A stretch of DNA of 64,000 nucleotides, taken from assembly GCA_025998755.1 (NCBI GenBank), contig AP024674.1:3178162-3242161 (forward strand), given 5' to 3'. Below the pieces are notes generated by a model. That model was not told the DNA's origin, did no database searches, and saw only the letters and a program-made list of their open reading frames with translations. Below, in pieces: positions 43,526-52,613 of the stretch. Source of the stretch: Armatimonadota bacterium (GTDB taxonomy: Bacteria > Armatimonadota > UBA5829 > DSUL01). Numbering within the stretch: the first letter of the stretch is position 1; each line of letters begins with the position of its first letter. The translations under genes were made by a program, and so were the position numbers.

Positions 43526-44359
43526 TCAGGCCCGCCTCCTGCGGAGGAGGCTCAGTCCGCCAAGGCCGGCCAGGGTCCCGAACTGGAAGAACACCGGCTC
43601 CGGAACCGGCACCACCTGAATATACGTGCCCGGGTCATGAAAGATGAAATCCTGCAGATGATCGCCTGCGCTGGTAGTACGGCGCGCCTGAATAAAGACT
43701 GTCTCATCCGGCCCGCCCCAGTTCGCGTTCGCAATAGCCTCCGAAATATATGTGGGAGCAAGCGAAGCTACACCGTTACCGGAGACCTGGAATGTCCCTG
43801 ATCCAAGGCCGTCACCGCCATCCTGAACGATGTCCCAGATGGCCAGCTGAATCGCCGCCGCCTGCTGAGCCGTCAGGCTGGCATTCAGATATGTGGTTCC
43901 CAGCCAGGCCACAGCGCGGCTGCGCTGGACGACGTTCAAGGACCCTGACGGGAACGCGGGCATATAGTCAACGTTCGTCAGTGCGGATGCCAGTCCGCCG
44001 GGTGCGCCCTGAGCTCCATTCTCGTAGAAACCCGTCGCGGGTTGCCAGGGATAGGCGGGATCCATAGTCCTCCCCAACGTCGCCAGTGTGGTGAAGCTGG
44101 CGTTCCAGTTGATGGTGTGGCGGACATCCACGCAGAAGATATTGAATGCGGGCGAGCTGTTGAACTTGCCCAGGTAACGGCCTGCGTATACCGCCTTGCT
44201 GACACCATCCAACGAGATCGTCACGTTCGTCCCGATGATCCCCGGGTTGCCGTAGCCGAGGAACGTGAACGTCTGCGTTCCATAGGCGAACGCCCCCTGA
44301 CTGCACACTGCCAGCGTGGACAGTGCCAGAAGGCTGATCAAGAGCTTATTGCTCCTCAT
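43526..44359 (-). CDS. PEP-CTERM-sorted secreted protein (paralogue)
   Basis: 277 residues with a signal peptide (LLISLLALSTLAVCSQGAFA) and a C-terminal VPVPEPVFFQ, hydrophobic FGTLAGLGGLSLL and RRRRA sorting tail, the same extended EPVFFQ form as the 40172 protein. Shared body motifs: VYAGRYLGKFN, FNIFCVDVRHTINWN and AAIQLAIWDIVQDGG. AAGGAG lies about 10 bases before the ATG. It has its own promoter (44471-44500) and terminator (43468-43491). Likely displayed on the surface or in the exopolysaccharide matrix; the body belongs to no family I can name. Confidence 0.86.
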   Translation of the reverse strand: MRSNKLLISLLALSTLAVCSQGAFAYGTQTFTFLGYGNPGIIGTNVTISLDGVSKAVYAGRYLGKFNSSPAFNIFCVDVRHTINWNASFTTLATLGRTMDPAYPWQPATGFYENGAQGAPGGLASALTNVDYMPAFPSGSLNVVQRSRAVAWLGTTYLNASLTAQQAAAIQLAIWDIVQDGGDGLGSGTFQVSGNGVASLAPTYISEAIANANWGGPDETVFIQARRTTSAGDHLQDFIFHDPGTYIQVVPVPEPVFFQFGTLAGLGGLSLLRRRRA

Positions 44360-44470
44360 CTCCCTGTGAGCTCCTTTTCGTATGGTCCCAGGAGGTTTCC
44401 CCCCATCCCTGAAATCCTGTCTCTCTCCATCTGGTCAATGCCCGGTATTGAACGGCCACTGTACTTCCAA

Positions 44471-44500
44471 ATTATACCACTTCCTGCCCTCCTAACGCAA
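44471..44500 (-). promoter_or_regulatory. Sigma-70-type promoter
   Basis: Read leftward: TTGCGT (44500-44495), an 18-base spacer and a perfect TATAAT (44476-44471). Transcription would start near 44464, about 105 bases before the PEP-CTERM gene start. Confidence 0.7.
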
Positions 44501-44680
44501 GACAGGCGGGGCAATTCCCAGCTGATTTTGCGCGGGCCGGAGAGGCAGTAGTTTCTTATACATACACAGAATTGAGCATACGGATTTACCGGCATCCTGT
44601 CAATCCCGGATCGCCAAAACAGGTATTTCTACTGGGTTGCAAGCTTCCCCGGCTGCTCGATTCAAGACCCCGAACACGCT

Positions 44681-44776
44681 GGTGGAGGGGGTGCGCCGCG
44701 GGCGCGCTGCTCGCGACTGCGGCGATCGGCGCCTGTGGCTTGACTCTTCCGCCTCCGGCGAACGGCTCAACCGCCG
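44681..44776 (-). repeat. Degenerate twin-hairpin repeat, copy D
   Basis: 96 bases aligned without large gaps to copy B: ggtggaggggg..cgggcgcgctgctcgcgac then gcttgactcttccgcc..ggcgaacggctcaaccgccg. Several stem positions are mismatched, so it is an older copy. The rest of the 44360-44865 gap holds only the 44471 promoter. Confidence 0.6.
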
Positions 44777-44865
44777 CAGGAGGAAAGAAAGAGAAACCCC
44801 TTCCTTGCGAACGGGAGAGCCCGGGGCTGTAGCTCCGGAGCTAATCTTCACGCTGCTGATCTGCC

Positions 44866-46209
44866 TCACTGGAACAGTTCCATCAAAGCCAGCGCAAACA
44901 TTAGGTGTCCCCGTTCATCAGGGTGGTTCAGCGAGTTCGCCAGCAGAGTCTCGTAGGGTATCCCCTCATTCACCAGATGTCCCCACCGGAGGCTGGCATC
45001 GGCAAGGGCGACACCATGCTTCTCCGCGAAGTGCCGGAGTCCCGCCACATAGGGTCGGGGATCCTCCTTCACGCGGGGAGAGGCCACACCCATCCACCGG
45101 TGCCAGACGAAGTGCGGAGTCAGGATGACCCACTCCGCGCCGATCTCGCGGAAGCGCCGCAACAGGTAGCCATAGCGCTCCTCCACCTGGTCCGGCGTCA
45201 GGTTCGAATCGTTCACGAACTCCGAAATGATCAGGTCCGGCCGTGCGCCCAGAACTCTCTCCTCGAAGTTATAGGGTGAGCCTGGGGGTTCTTTCAGGAA
45301 GCTTTCCGTGTTCCGGCCGCCCCAGGCCAGCGTCTCCAGCCGGATTCCTGCTCTCGGGAACTGTTGCTTCAACAGACCCAGAAAACGGTTCTGCCAGCGC
45401 AAGTGCTCTTCCGGCACTTCCCCGCCCGCTGTCACGCTGTCCCCCCACGCGAGGATCTTCAGGGATCCTCCCATGTTCAGCTTCTCCCACGCTTTCGGAA
45501 GAAGAGTTTGCGCCGGAGGGGGCCAGTGCTTCTTTTCGGGATAGGCGGGTTCAATAACGCGATAGACGCTTTCATCGGACAGCTTCGTCTGGCCGGCCCG
45601 CACCCAGATGTTGGCCAGGATCACTTCGCCGGGGCCAGGGTCGGGATGGCGCACCGTTACCGTGCCGTGCCGGCCGGGCCGGAGAAAAGGTTGCCCGCCC
45701 ACGCGCGCGAGCACCACGATGGAGTCGAGCCGGTCCTGGCAGACAGAGTAGTCCAGGCTCACTTGCGTGCCTTCAGGGATGGCCCCGCCCTGGAGTCTTC
45801 CCACGGTGCCCCACTGCTCGTCCACCTCGTAGTCCTTTCCGCGGCGATAGATCTCGTGCCGGCCATCCGCGCTCCTTACTGCGAGGGTTCCGGGCAGCAG
45901 ATGGTCCGGCGCGGACGTCTCGAAAGTGCGGACCCCTTTGAGTCGCAGTCCTTTGGCCCATCCGGGCGCATCCGGCTGCCACAGCGGGAGCTTCTCCGTG
46001 TCGCTGAGGCGCAGGACAGGCGGGGGCGCCACCTTTAGAGTCACTGCATCATGCACGCGGATGTCACCATCCGGGTGACGCAGCATACCTGCGGTCACTG
46101 TGATCTCCCAGTCGCCGGAGATCACAATCGCAGATTCCTGCTCCGGCGCTCCGTTCACGGTGCCTTGGCAGACCATCGCCAGCACCAGCAGCAGTACACC
46201 GTGCTTCAT
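44866..46209 (-). CDS. Secreted SGNH-type esterase
   Basis: 447 residues with a signal peptide (GVLLLVLAMVCQGTVNGA). An N-terminal 230-residue beta-rich region (EITVTAGMLRHPDGD, GTVGRLQGGAIPEGTQVSLDY) precedes a C-terminal SGNH hydrolase: LKILAWGDSVTAGGE (Ser), LAWGGRNTESFL (Gly), IISEFVNDSNLT (Asn) and NHPDERGHLMF (His with the paired Asp). Predicted to deacylate a secreted polysaccharide or glycan. The ATG overlaps the stop of the DUF4091 gene (ATGA), so the two enzymes are made together. Confidence 0.85.
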   Translation of the reverse strand: MKHGVLLLVLAMVCQGTVNGAPEQESAIVISGDWEITVTAGMLRHPDGDIRVHDAVTLKVAPPPVLRLSDTEKLPLWQPDAPGWAKGLRLKGVRTFETSAPDHLLPGTLAVRSADGRHEIYRRGKDYEVDEQWGTVGRLQGGAIPEGTQVSLDYSVCQDRLDSIVVLARVGGQPFLRPGRHGTVTVRHPDPGPGEVILANIWVRAGQTKLSDESVYRVIEPAYPEKKHWPPPAQTLLPKAWEKLNMGGSLKILAWGDSVTAGGEVPEEHLRWQNRFLGLLKQQFPRAGIRLETLAWGGRNTESFLKEPPGSPYNFEERVLGARPDLIISEFVNDSNLTPDQVEERYGYLLRRFREIGAEWVILTPHFVWHRWMGVASPRVKEDPRPYVAGLRHFAEKHGVALADASLRWGHLVNEGIPYETLLANSLNHPDERGHLMFALALMELFQ

Positions 46210-47891
46210 CGCCTCCGCTCGAGCTCATCCAGCAGAAGTGTTCGCGCCCGACGGAATTCCGCGGGATCCAGGGTGTAGTCCGTCATGGAACGCACCACGG
46301 AAGCACAGATGCGCTCCGCGGCCTTTCTGTCCTTGAGGGCCAGCAAACGCAGCAGCTCATAGTCCTCGATGCCGTCCCGCATAGCCTCAAGCCGGATGCT
46401 GGAAAGCGGGCCGTATTTCCCGGGATACACAATGTGCGTGTCGCCGGGGGGCAGGTATGTCTCTCCGCTGAGGAGCGGTTCCAGGTTGCGGAAAGGATCC
46501 TCGCGCCAGAAGTTCAGCCCCCAGTGCAGATAGCCGGGAAGGTTGTAGCGGAAGTTCTGCCAGTGCAGCAGTCTGACGGGCAGCAGGTGGTAGTCCACCA
46601 TCCGGTTCATGTAGCCCGCCGTGGGCGACAGGCAGGTGTAGAACCAGACCTCCTCTCCCTTCGATCTGCGCTCCTGAAAGAAATCCCAGTGTGCCGCGAT
46701 CTCCTGAGGCTGGGGCACCCAGATATCCACGGAACCTGCCACTTCCCGGCACAGCGTGGCGTCAATGATGCGGAACTCGGGAGCGAACTCCCGGACCATC
46801 GCCGCCAGGCGGTTGTAACTCTCCGCGTTGACCGTGATCGGCTCATCCACCAGGTGCTGCACGTAGCGGTCCAGCCAACCGATCTGCCGTAGATGGTCCC
46901 GCAGCGCTGGCAGGAACTGGGAGAGAAACTCACGCTGAGCCGCGCTTGTCACTTTGACCGGCTCCCAGCGCTTCAGGCTACCGTCCGGGAGCAGGGTGGT
47001 GGGACGCGCGGCGTCGAAGTCCGGCGCTTCCCATTCCGAGCGTCCTCCCAGGTGTCCTCCTTCTATAAGCCCCAGCGCTCCTGCCTCGTCGAACACGCGG
47101 ATCCACCGGTCCAGACGTGAAAAGTCAAAGCTCAGGCGGCCGTTCGCGTCTTCGTGGGCCACGATGAGCGACATCAGGGGCGTGATCACCACATTCTGCC
47201 GGTGATCGGCCATCAGACGCGCCCAGGCTTCCAGCAGTTTCCAGTGCCCCTCGCTCCAGGGTTGCACTCCGGCGGCGCCAGCGATGTTCTCGACGTTAAA
47301 CCAGTTGGTGATGAAAAGCGTCCGCTTTTCCGGCAACGTGACGTCCCTGACCCGCACTCGCACGGGAACTTCCGTCTGCCCGCCGGGTCCCACCAGACGG
47401 ACCGAACCGCGGTAATCACCCGGCGTGCACTCCTGCGGCACGCGCACAGTTACCCAGATGCTCTGCGTCCGGCCGCGCTTGAGAGTGATGGAAGCATCCT
47501 CCAGTAGCGGATCCGGAATCTCGACAGGAGGTTTGGCAACTAACAGGTGCTCCGGCGTGTTTCCCGTTCCCCGGGTGATGGGAACATATCCGGTGAACTG
47601 CACCCGGATCGCCGGCTTTCTGCCGGCGGGTCCGGCCAGGGAAGACGCCGTGGCCTGCACGGTGCCCTCCTCCTCGCTAAGTACGACGATCTGGGCGCTC
47701 TCATACTCTCCCCGCGCGGCCTCGATGACGGCCTCCTGCATGGAGGATCCGGTCGCGGGTTCTTCCGGAAGCACCTTGACCAGCGCATCCACAACTCGGA
47801 CCTGCATCTTAGCCTCCAGTGCGGTGCCCATCGTGAACGTCACTGCGACAGAGAGCGCCGCAGCAAGTGATGTTGACTGGAACATGGACAT
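46206..47891 (-). CDS. Secreted DUF4091 (GH123-like) protein
   Basis: 561 residues from ATG 47891 with GGAGGG 9 bases upstream; signal peptide TSLAAALSVAVTFTMGTALEA. Residues about 30-180 are beta-sandwich (ARGEYESAQIVVLSEEEG, IWVTVRVPQECTPGDYRG). A barrel follows: TLFITNWFNVENIAG, YVQHLVDEPITVNAESY with an adjacent Asp-Glu as in GH123 enzymes, SVDIWVPQP and VWFYTCLSPTAGYMNR, then the DUF4091 end YPGKYGPLSSIRLEAMRDG and IEDYELLRLL. GH123 members remove N-acetylgalactosamine by substrate-assisted catalysis; most DUF4091 proteins are uncharacterised. Confidence 0.87.
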   Translation of the reverse strand: MSMFQSTSLAAALSVAVTFTMGTALEAKMQVRVVDALVKVLPEEPATGSSMQEAVIEAARGEYESAQIVVLSEEEGTVQATASSLAGPAGRKPAIRVQFTGYVPITRGTGNTPEHLLVAKPPVEIPDPLLEDASITLKRGRTQSIWVTVRVPQECTPGDYRGSVRLVGPGGQTEVPVRVRVRDVTLPEKRTLFITNWFNVENIAGAAGVQPWSEGHWKLLEAWARLMADHRQNVVITPLMSLIVAHEDANGRLSFDFSRLDRWIRVFDEAGALGLIEGGHLGGRSEWEAPDFDAARPTTLLPDGSLKRWEPVKVTSAAQREFLSQFLPALRDHLRQIGWLDRYVQHLVDEPITVNAESYNRLAAMVREFAPEFRIIDATLCREVAGSVDIWVPQPQEIAAHWDFFQERRSKGEEVWFYTCLSPTAGYMNRMVDYHLLPVRLLHWQNFRYNLPGYLHWGLNFWREDPFRNLEPLLSGETYLPPGDTHIVYPGKYGPLSSIRLEAMRDGIEDYELLRLLALKDRKAAERICASVVRSMTDYTLDPAEFRRARTLLLDELERRR

Positions 47892-47999
47892 GGCTGTCAG
47901 CCCTCCGCCAAAGAAAGCTGTTGGTCGGGAGACGCTACGAATCCTGCCGGAGCGCACCGACCATGCCGGCTTCCTGGTGGCCTGATGGCGCCGGCCCGG

Positions 48000-50054
48000 C
48001 TAGAATTGCTGGAAGTCTGCGGCGGCCCGCAGCGCCACCAACGGCAGGATGCCTCCGCCTTTCTGCTCGCAACAACTGAATCCGCAGACCACCACTCTGC
48101 TCCCTGCTGCGGGTGGGGTAACAGGTCCGCACAGCACTTTCAGTCCTCCCGGTCGGGAACCGTCGTCAATGACAAACCAGCCCTGCCCCGTTTCGCAGAC
48201 CACCCCCGACGTGCGGATGAGGCAACCCAGATTGTAAGGCCCCTGCGAGCCGCTTGCGCCAGGCGTGTGTGGGTTTAGCCCGCTTCCGCCCACCGCACGG
48301 TTGAGCATGAACTTGGGCCGCACGGGCGAAGATCCACCCTGCTCCGCCAGAGCCCAACCCATCAACACCCTCTGGCCGTTCTGTGTCTGAAGCTCGCCTT
48401 CCAGGCTGATGTGCGCTCCGGCCGCAAGCGAGGGCGCCGCACCGCGGTAGCGGACCCTCAGCCCGGAGGTGCCCGCAGGGTTGGTCACGAAGAATGTCTG
48501 TCCGTCCAGCGCGACACTTGTCCCCGCAAACACCACCGGCCCCAGGAACAGGCGCGTGGAGTCGGCCGACACAAGGGCTGAGGAGACGGGCGGGCCGTTC
48601 TGTACGTGCACAGTGCGCGTGAGGGAGGTCTCGTTCAGCATCCCGTCGTAGACGGTCACCCTGACCGTGTGCGGCCCGGATGCCGCGCCTGCCAGAAGGC
48701 AGGATGTGGTCAGGCTGCCGTCCACGGAACTGTCCGCCAGCACGCCGTCCACATAAAGTTCCGCCTTGCAGAGACCCGGGCTGGCGTCATAGGCGCCCAC
48801 AGGCTGGGCGGTCAGCCTAAGGGAGGAATCCAGCGTCAGATTCACGTCGCCGACCACGGGAGCCACACGGTCGCCTGGCTTCGCGCTGCCCCACGCGGGA
48901 AACCACCTGCGGACCTCCGAGACGCGCCGCCCGCGGACCTCGATCTTTCTGGGATCGTCCGTTCCCAGCCCGAGCCGCGCCGCCCAATAAAGGGCAGGAA
49001 TGCTCTCCGAGTGCGTCTGATAGCCGCAGACCAGGGCCTGCACCGTGTCCGTGGCCACCGGATCCGTCCCCGCCAGGATGGCCCGGATGGGGCCTCCCGA
49101 GGGGAGATTTACGGTCCCTCCTCCGCCATCGCCTCCGCAAGGTCCATTCGTCACGCCCACAAGCCCGTCCGTCACCACCATGTCCGGCGGGCGGCAGAGC
49201 GTCATATCCGCCTGGGTCTTGGCGTTGGTGATCAGCTCGTTGTTGCTGCCGCTCGGCTGATGCAGTAGCGCCCATTTGTAATATGGCAGACCGGGGTAGT
49301 GATAGATGTCCGTCGGAGCCAGACCACAGGCCAGCTTCAGCGCGCCTGTGATGCCCGCCAGATTGTGGCTTTTGATGCACGGGATGCGGATCAGGAAATC
49401 GCAGTTGACCACCAGGTTGGGCAAGACGTATACCCGGTTCAGCAGGAACGGCTTCACGACGTGGGTCACGTAAGCCGGGTTGTAAGGTCCGCTGTAGCCG
49501 GGGAAGTCGGGATAGAGCTGCCCCGCCTGATTGGCGTCCACCAGACGCACGCCAGTCTCGTCGTCAAATAGGTCGCCGTTCGTGTCCAGCCCGCTGTCAC
49601 GGAACGCCTTGAGCGTCATCTCGCGGGCTCCGTAGCTGCCCTGGCTGCCGTAGAAGCTGGCCGATCCTTCGCAGACGAAGATATCCTGCGCCCGCGCGCC
49701 CTTCTCCAGACACATCCGGATGACCTCGCGCACCACGCGTGCGTGAGTGACGACTCCGCTGCCGCTCGTCCATCCCGCCTGCACCAGATTGGGCTGGATG
49801 ACGATGACCTTGCCCGGCCCGATTCCGGAAGGCAGCCCGCCCGCGAGTTCCACCGCCCGGCGGACGGCGGCTTCGATATCGGCGGGGGTCGGAATGTCAG
49901 CGATTCCCACCACCGAGCGGTCAACGCCGAAGCCGGCCATTGCGACCGGTCCGGCCTCGAGTGTGATAGCGTCGCGTCCCACAAGCCACGCCCCGGCGGA
50001 GAAGACTGTGATCCCCTTCAGGAAATCGCGGCGGGAGATGGTATTGCGGTCCAC
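48000..50054 (-). CDS. Tat-exported DUF362 protein with Ig-like and OB-like domains
   Basis: 684 residues from GTG 50054, chosen because GGGAGG lies 8 bases upstream and it gives a compact twin-arginine signal (TISRRDFLKGITVFSAGAW). The DUF362 domain (about 70-390) shows VIVIQPNLVQAGW, ARVVREVIRMCLEKGA, YVLPNLVVNCDFLIRIPCIKSHN and AILAGTDPVATDTVQALVCG. An Ig-like segment follows (GPHTVRVTVYDGMLNETSLT), then two OB-like modules (QTFFVTNPAGTSGLRVRYRG; QGPYNLGCLIRTSGVVCETG with WFVIDDGS). DUF362 is sometimes fused to ferredoxins, but no Fe-S cysteine cluster is visible here. Function unknown; Tat export suggests a folded, perhaps cofactor-bearing, protein. Confidence 0.83.
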   Translation of the reverse strand: MDRNTISRRDFLKGITVFSAGAWLVGRDAITLEAGPVAMAGFGVDRSVVGIADIPTPADIEAAVRRAVELAGGLPSGIGPGKVIVIQPNLVQAGWTSGSGVVTHARVVREVIRMCLEKGARAQDIFVCEGSASFYGSQGSYGAREMTLKAFRDSGLDTNGDLFDDETGVRLVDANQAGQLYPDFPGYSGPYNPAYVTHVVKPFLLNRVYVLPNLVVNCDFLIRIPCIKSHNLAGITGALKLACGLAPTDIYHYPGLPYYKWALLHQPSGSNNELITNAKTQADMTLCRPPDMVVTDGLVGVTNGPCGGDGGGGTVNLPSGGPIRAILAGTDPVATDTVQALVCGYQTHSESIPALYWAARLGLGTDDPRKIEVRGRRVSEVRRWFPAWGSAKPGDRVAPVVGDVNLTLDSSLRLTAQPVGAYDASPGLCKAELYVDGVLADSSVDGSLTTSCLLAGAASGPHTVRVTVYDGMLNETSLTRTVHVQNGPPVSSALVSADSTRLFLGPVVFAGTSVALDGQTFFVTNPAGTSGLRVRYRGAAPSLAAGAHISLEGELQTQNGQRVLMGWALAEQGGSSPVRPKFMLNRAVGGSGLNPHTPGASGSQGPYNLGCLIRTSGVVCETGQGWFVIDDGSRPGGLKVLCGPVTPPAAGSRVVVCGFSCCEQKGGGILPLVALRAAADFQQF

Positions 50055-50224
50055 TTTTGTAACCTCCCGGGACGTATCCGCAGGCATATTGACCGTCCCA
50101 GCAGAAGGCGAGGGGCCAAGGAATCCCCTGACGCCCGCAGGCTTTGCTCCATTCTACCGCCCGTGGCGGAACAGCACAAGCTATCGATTTCCGCCAGGAG
50201 GCACGTTCCGGCGAGAACGCAAAT

Positions 50225-50253
50225 GCGGCCCGGCGTCGTGTGCGCCGGGCCGC
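50225..50253 (-). terminator. Hairpin at the end of the prepilin operon
   Basis: An 11-bp perfect stem gcggcccggcg / cgccgggccgc with a 7-base loop, 27 bases after the stop of the 50281 gene. Leftward it is followed by atttgcg, so the T-run is weak. Confidence 0.65.
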
Positions 50254-50280
50254 TCTGGCTGAAGGGAGGCGATATGGGCG

Positions 50281-50808
50281 TCAGTCTATGAAATACTCTT
50301 TGTGGCCCCCGCCGTAGCTGCGGGCGTTCTCGCGGCTTTCCTTTCCCTGCTCCAGCGCCTGCTGTGCCTCCCTGGGAGATGTGCGGCTCAGGTAGGTAAG
50401 AGCGGCGCGGCTGAGTCCCAGCCCGGCGATACCCGCCGCGCTGGCCACGATCAGCACCAGACCGCGTCTGCGGCGAGACTGCTGCTCCTCCTGTGAACGG
50501 GGAGTTGAAACATTCCCAGCTTCCGCTTTGGACTTCTGGTGAGTCTCCAGCGCGGCAACCAGGTCCGTGGGAGATGCGTTCTGATCCTGGCTGTAGTCGT
50601 ACGCCGGAGGCTGGGCCGGAGTCGGCAGGTCGGGCTGCTCAATAATGGGAGCGCTCTTCTGTTGCTCCTGCCGCTGGCGTTCCAGCTCTTCAGGAGGCAC
50701 GTAGGGCGTATCCGGAGCGTAGGGATTCCGGTGCATCGCGGCCGCCGCTGACGGCAGAGCAATGAGCGCCGCCACGGCCAGAATCAGTAGTCTGCTCGCT
50801 TTCGTCAT
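50281..50808 (-). CDS. Small membrane protein at the end of the prepilin operon
   Basis: 175 residues from ATG 50808, which overlaps the previous stop (ATGA) and has GGAGGGAG upstream. Signal peptide (LLILAVAALIALPSAAAA), a Pro/Gln-rich linker (PPEELERQRQEQQKSAP), an Arg cluster RRRRG, one membrane helix (LVLIVASAAGIAGLGLS) and a charged tail. No family recognised. Its place as last gene of a pilin operon suggests a part in assembly or anchoring of the fibre (inference). Confidence 0.75.
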   Translation of the reverse strand: MTKASRLLILAVAALIALPSAAAAMHRNPYAPDTPYVPPEELERQRQEQQKSAPIIEQPDLPTPAQPPAYDYSQDQNASPTDLVAALETHQKSKAEAGNVSTPRSQEEQQSRRRRGLVLIVASAAGIAGLGLSRAALTYLSRTSPREAQQALEQGKESRENARSYGGGHKEYFID

Positions 50809-52613
50809 ATCTCCCTCCACGCCCGCGTGCGGGCCATCGGGCTGAACGGAAGGTTGATGTCCACCAGCGGTTCGCCCTCCTGAATGCGCCATTTGACCCG
50901 CGTGTCGTAGTTCAAATACATGGGCAGGCTCCGCGTTACCATGGCCTCGTCGCGGCAGATGATGGAGCCGTTGAAGGTAACTCCCTGTGATCCTCCTCCG
51001 ATCTCCCCACCTCCCAGAAAGTTTGTGTAGAGGATGGCGTTGATGACGTTGACGTTCTCGCTTATAGAGTCGATATAGTTGTCTCCCAGAAGAGACTTGT
51101 AGCGCATCACGCCGTACTCATCTATCTCTCTCGCATTGTAAGGCGGGATCCAGTTCCCGAAATCGTCGTAACGCCCCTTGGTGAAAGGAGGTGTCATGTA
51201 CGAGAGGGTCAAGGAGCTCATCCTCTTTGTGTTGCCCATGATGATGCTCCCCCGGGCGCAGAGGGCCAGCAGGTCCTTCTTCTCGTTGGCCTTGTCTATC
51301 AACTCCAGGTTGTTGCCGGAGAAGTTCGGTCCTTGGGCATACTGCACGTTGCCCACAATGTGCACGTTTCGGCCGGCATAGAGCGTCCCCTGGCCGGTGA
51401 AGACACCCTTGATGACGATGTCTCCGGTCACGGTCACCGGACCATGGATGCGGATCGGCTTCGCGGTGGTCCCGATGAGCGCCACACTGCCTTCGAAGAC
51501 TCCCTGGTTGGTGATGCGCTCATACCGGTTCGTTGAGGGGTTGAAAACCTCGATGAACGCCGGCTCGTTATAGTAAGGGTTGTTGGAGTTGTCCCGGAAC
51601 TTTCGCTTGGTGTCCAGATAGTTCCGGCTGAGCTGCTTGTAGTATTCCACGTCGTTCAGGTCCGGCATCGGCAGCTCTCTGGTGGCTCGCGGATCCAGAA
51701 TTGTGCCGTCGAACCTGCGGATGCCGTTCACGTCGCCGATGACCGCTCCGGCAGGCCGGCCGTGGACGATGGATGCTTCAGCGTCGTAGATGATGTCGCG
51801 CCAGGCTTCGAACTGATCCGATCCTTTCACACCCATTCGGGATTGCTGGTAGGCTTGCCGCGCCTGTTGGGGTGCTCTGGACGAATAGTAACTGTTGGAC
51901 CAGAACTGCGGCGTCCTGTTGACGACCCCCGCCGCATTGGGCCACAGTTTGTCATTCCGGCAGGCATAGACGCTGCCGTTGATGGTGGGCGAGCCGTTCA
52001 GAATGCTGAAGTTGCCGTTCGCGCGCATATCGCCGTTGACAATCAGATCCGAAGCGCCGAAACCGTCCAGCCAGCCATAGTTGTTCACGAAATACGCGTA
52101 ATCGAACACGCTGGACGGATCCAGAGAGAGATCCAGCAGCGCTTCGACGGCGCGGGAAACCTCGCCCTGGTCCAGCACCCCGTTTCCGTTCGTATCGCAC
52201 CAGCCTACCGACTGAATGGTAAACCGGCGCGTGCGCGAGTTCACGGATTCATAGCCCACCACGGCAGCTATGTAGCGGGTGCCGTTAGGGAGGGTGCCGG
52301 TTGTCACCAGCCTTGCGGATGTCCCGGGTCCTGCGCCCGTAAACTGGGTGTCCAGATACTGGATCCGCTGCTGGGCACGGAAGGGTATCCAAATGAGGTG
52401 GATCTCCCGCTGCAGACCTCCATCGGCAGCGGCCAGCGCCTCGGCACGCCGCTCTTCTGAGACGACCCGGGTGGTTCCGGAGGTGGAGAACGAGACGATC
52501 CCCGTGCCCATCATTGACAGAAGTCCGAGCCAGACCAGCGCGGCGGCGATGGCCGCGCCGCGCCGTCTGGAAAGTCTTTCGTTCCATTCAGTGAGCATCT
52601 CTCTCATTTTCAA
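50805..52613 (-). CDS. PilX-like pilus-assembly / minor pilin-like protein
   Basis: 602 residues. Starts at TTG 52613, overlapping the previous stop (TTGA), or at ATG 52607. An N-terminal hydrophobic helix after a basic leader (RRRGAAIAAALVWLGLLSMM) precedes SEERRAEALAAADGGLQREI, the PilX-type pattern in which Glu-rich residues follow the anchor. A long extracellular beta-rich part has parallel-beta-helix character (TINGSVYACRND, IHGPVTVTGDIVIKGVFTGQG, TLYAGRNVHIVGNVQ). No consensus G|FTLIE prepilin site is present, as is common in PilX. DTNGNGVLDQGE is an EF-hand-like calcium loop. Confidence 0.8.
   Translation of the reverse strand: MKMREMLTEWNERLSRRRGAAIAAALVWLGLLSMMGTGIVSFSTSGTTRVVSEERRAEALAAADGGLQREIHLIWIPFRAQQRIQYLDTQFTGAGPGTSARLVTTGTLPNGTRYIAAVVGYESVNSRTRRFTIQSVGWCDTNGNGVLDQGEVSRAVEALLDLSLDPSSVFDYAYFVNNYGWLDGFGASDLIVNGDMRANGNFSILNGSPTINGSVYACRNDKLWPNAAGVVNRTPQFWSNSYYSSRAPQQARQAYQQSRMGVKGSDQFEAWRDIIYDAEASIVHGRPAGAVIGDVNGIRRFDGTILDPRATRELPMPDLNDVEYYKQLSRNYLDTKRKFRDNSNNPYYNEPAFIEVFNPSTNRYERITNQGVFEGSVALIGTTAKPIRIHGPVTVTGDIVIKGVFTGQGTLYAGRNVHIVGNVQYAQGPNFSGNNLELIDKANEKKDLLALCARGSIIMGNTKRMSSLTLSYMTPPFTKGRYDDFGNWIPPYNAREIDEYGVMRYKSLLGDNYIDSISENVNVINAILYTNFLGGGEIGGGSQGVTFNGSIICRDEAMVTRSLPMYLNYDTRVKWRIQEGEPLVDINLPFSPMARTRAWREI

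Noticed and set aside
40172-44359. Exosortase gene within the PEP-CTERM island
   Set aside because: No frame here shows the exosortase Cys/Arg/His transmembrane motifs; only PPIase and sugar transferase genes are present.
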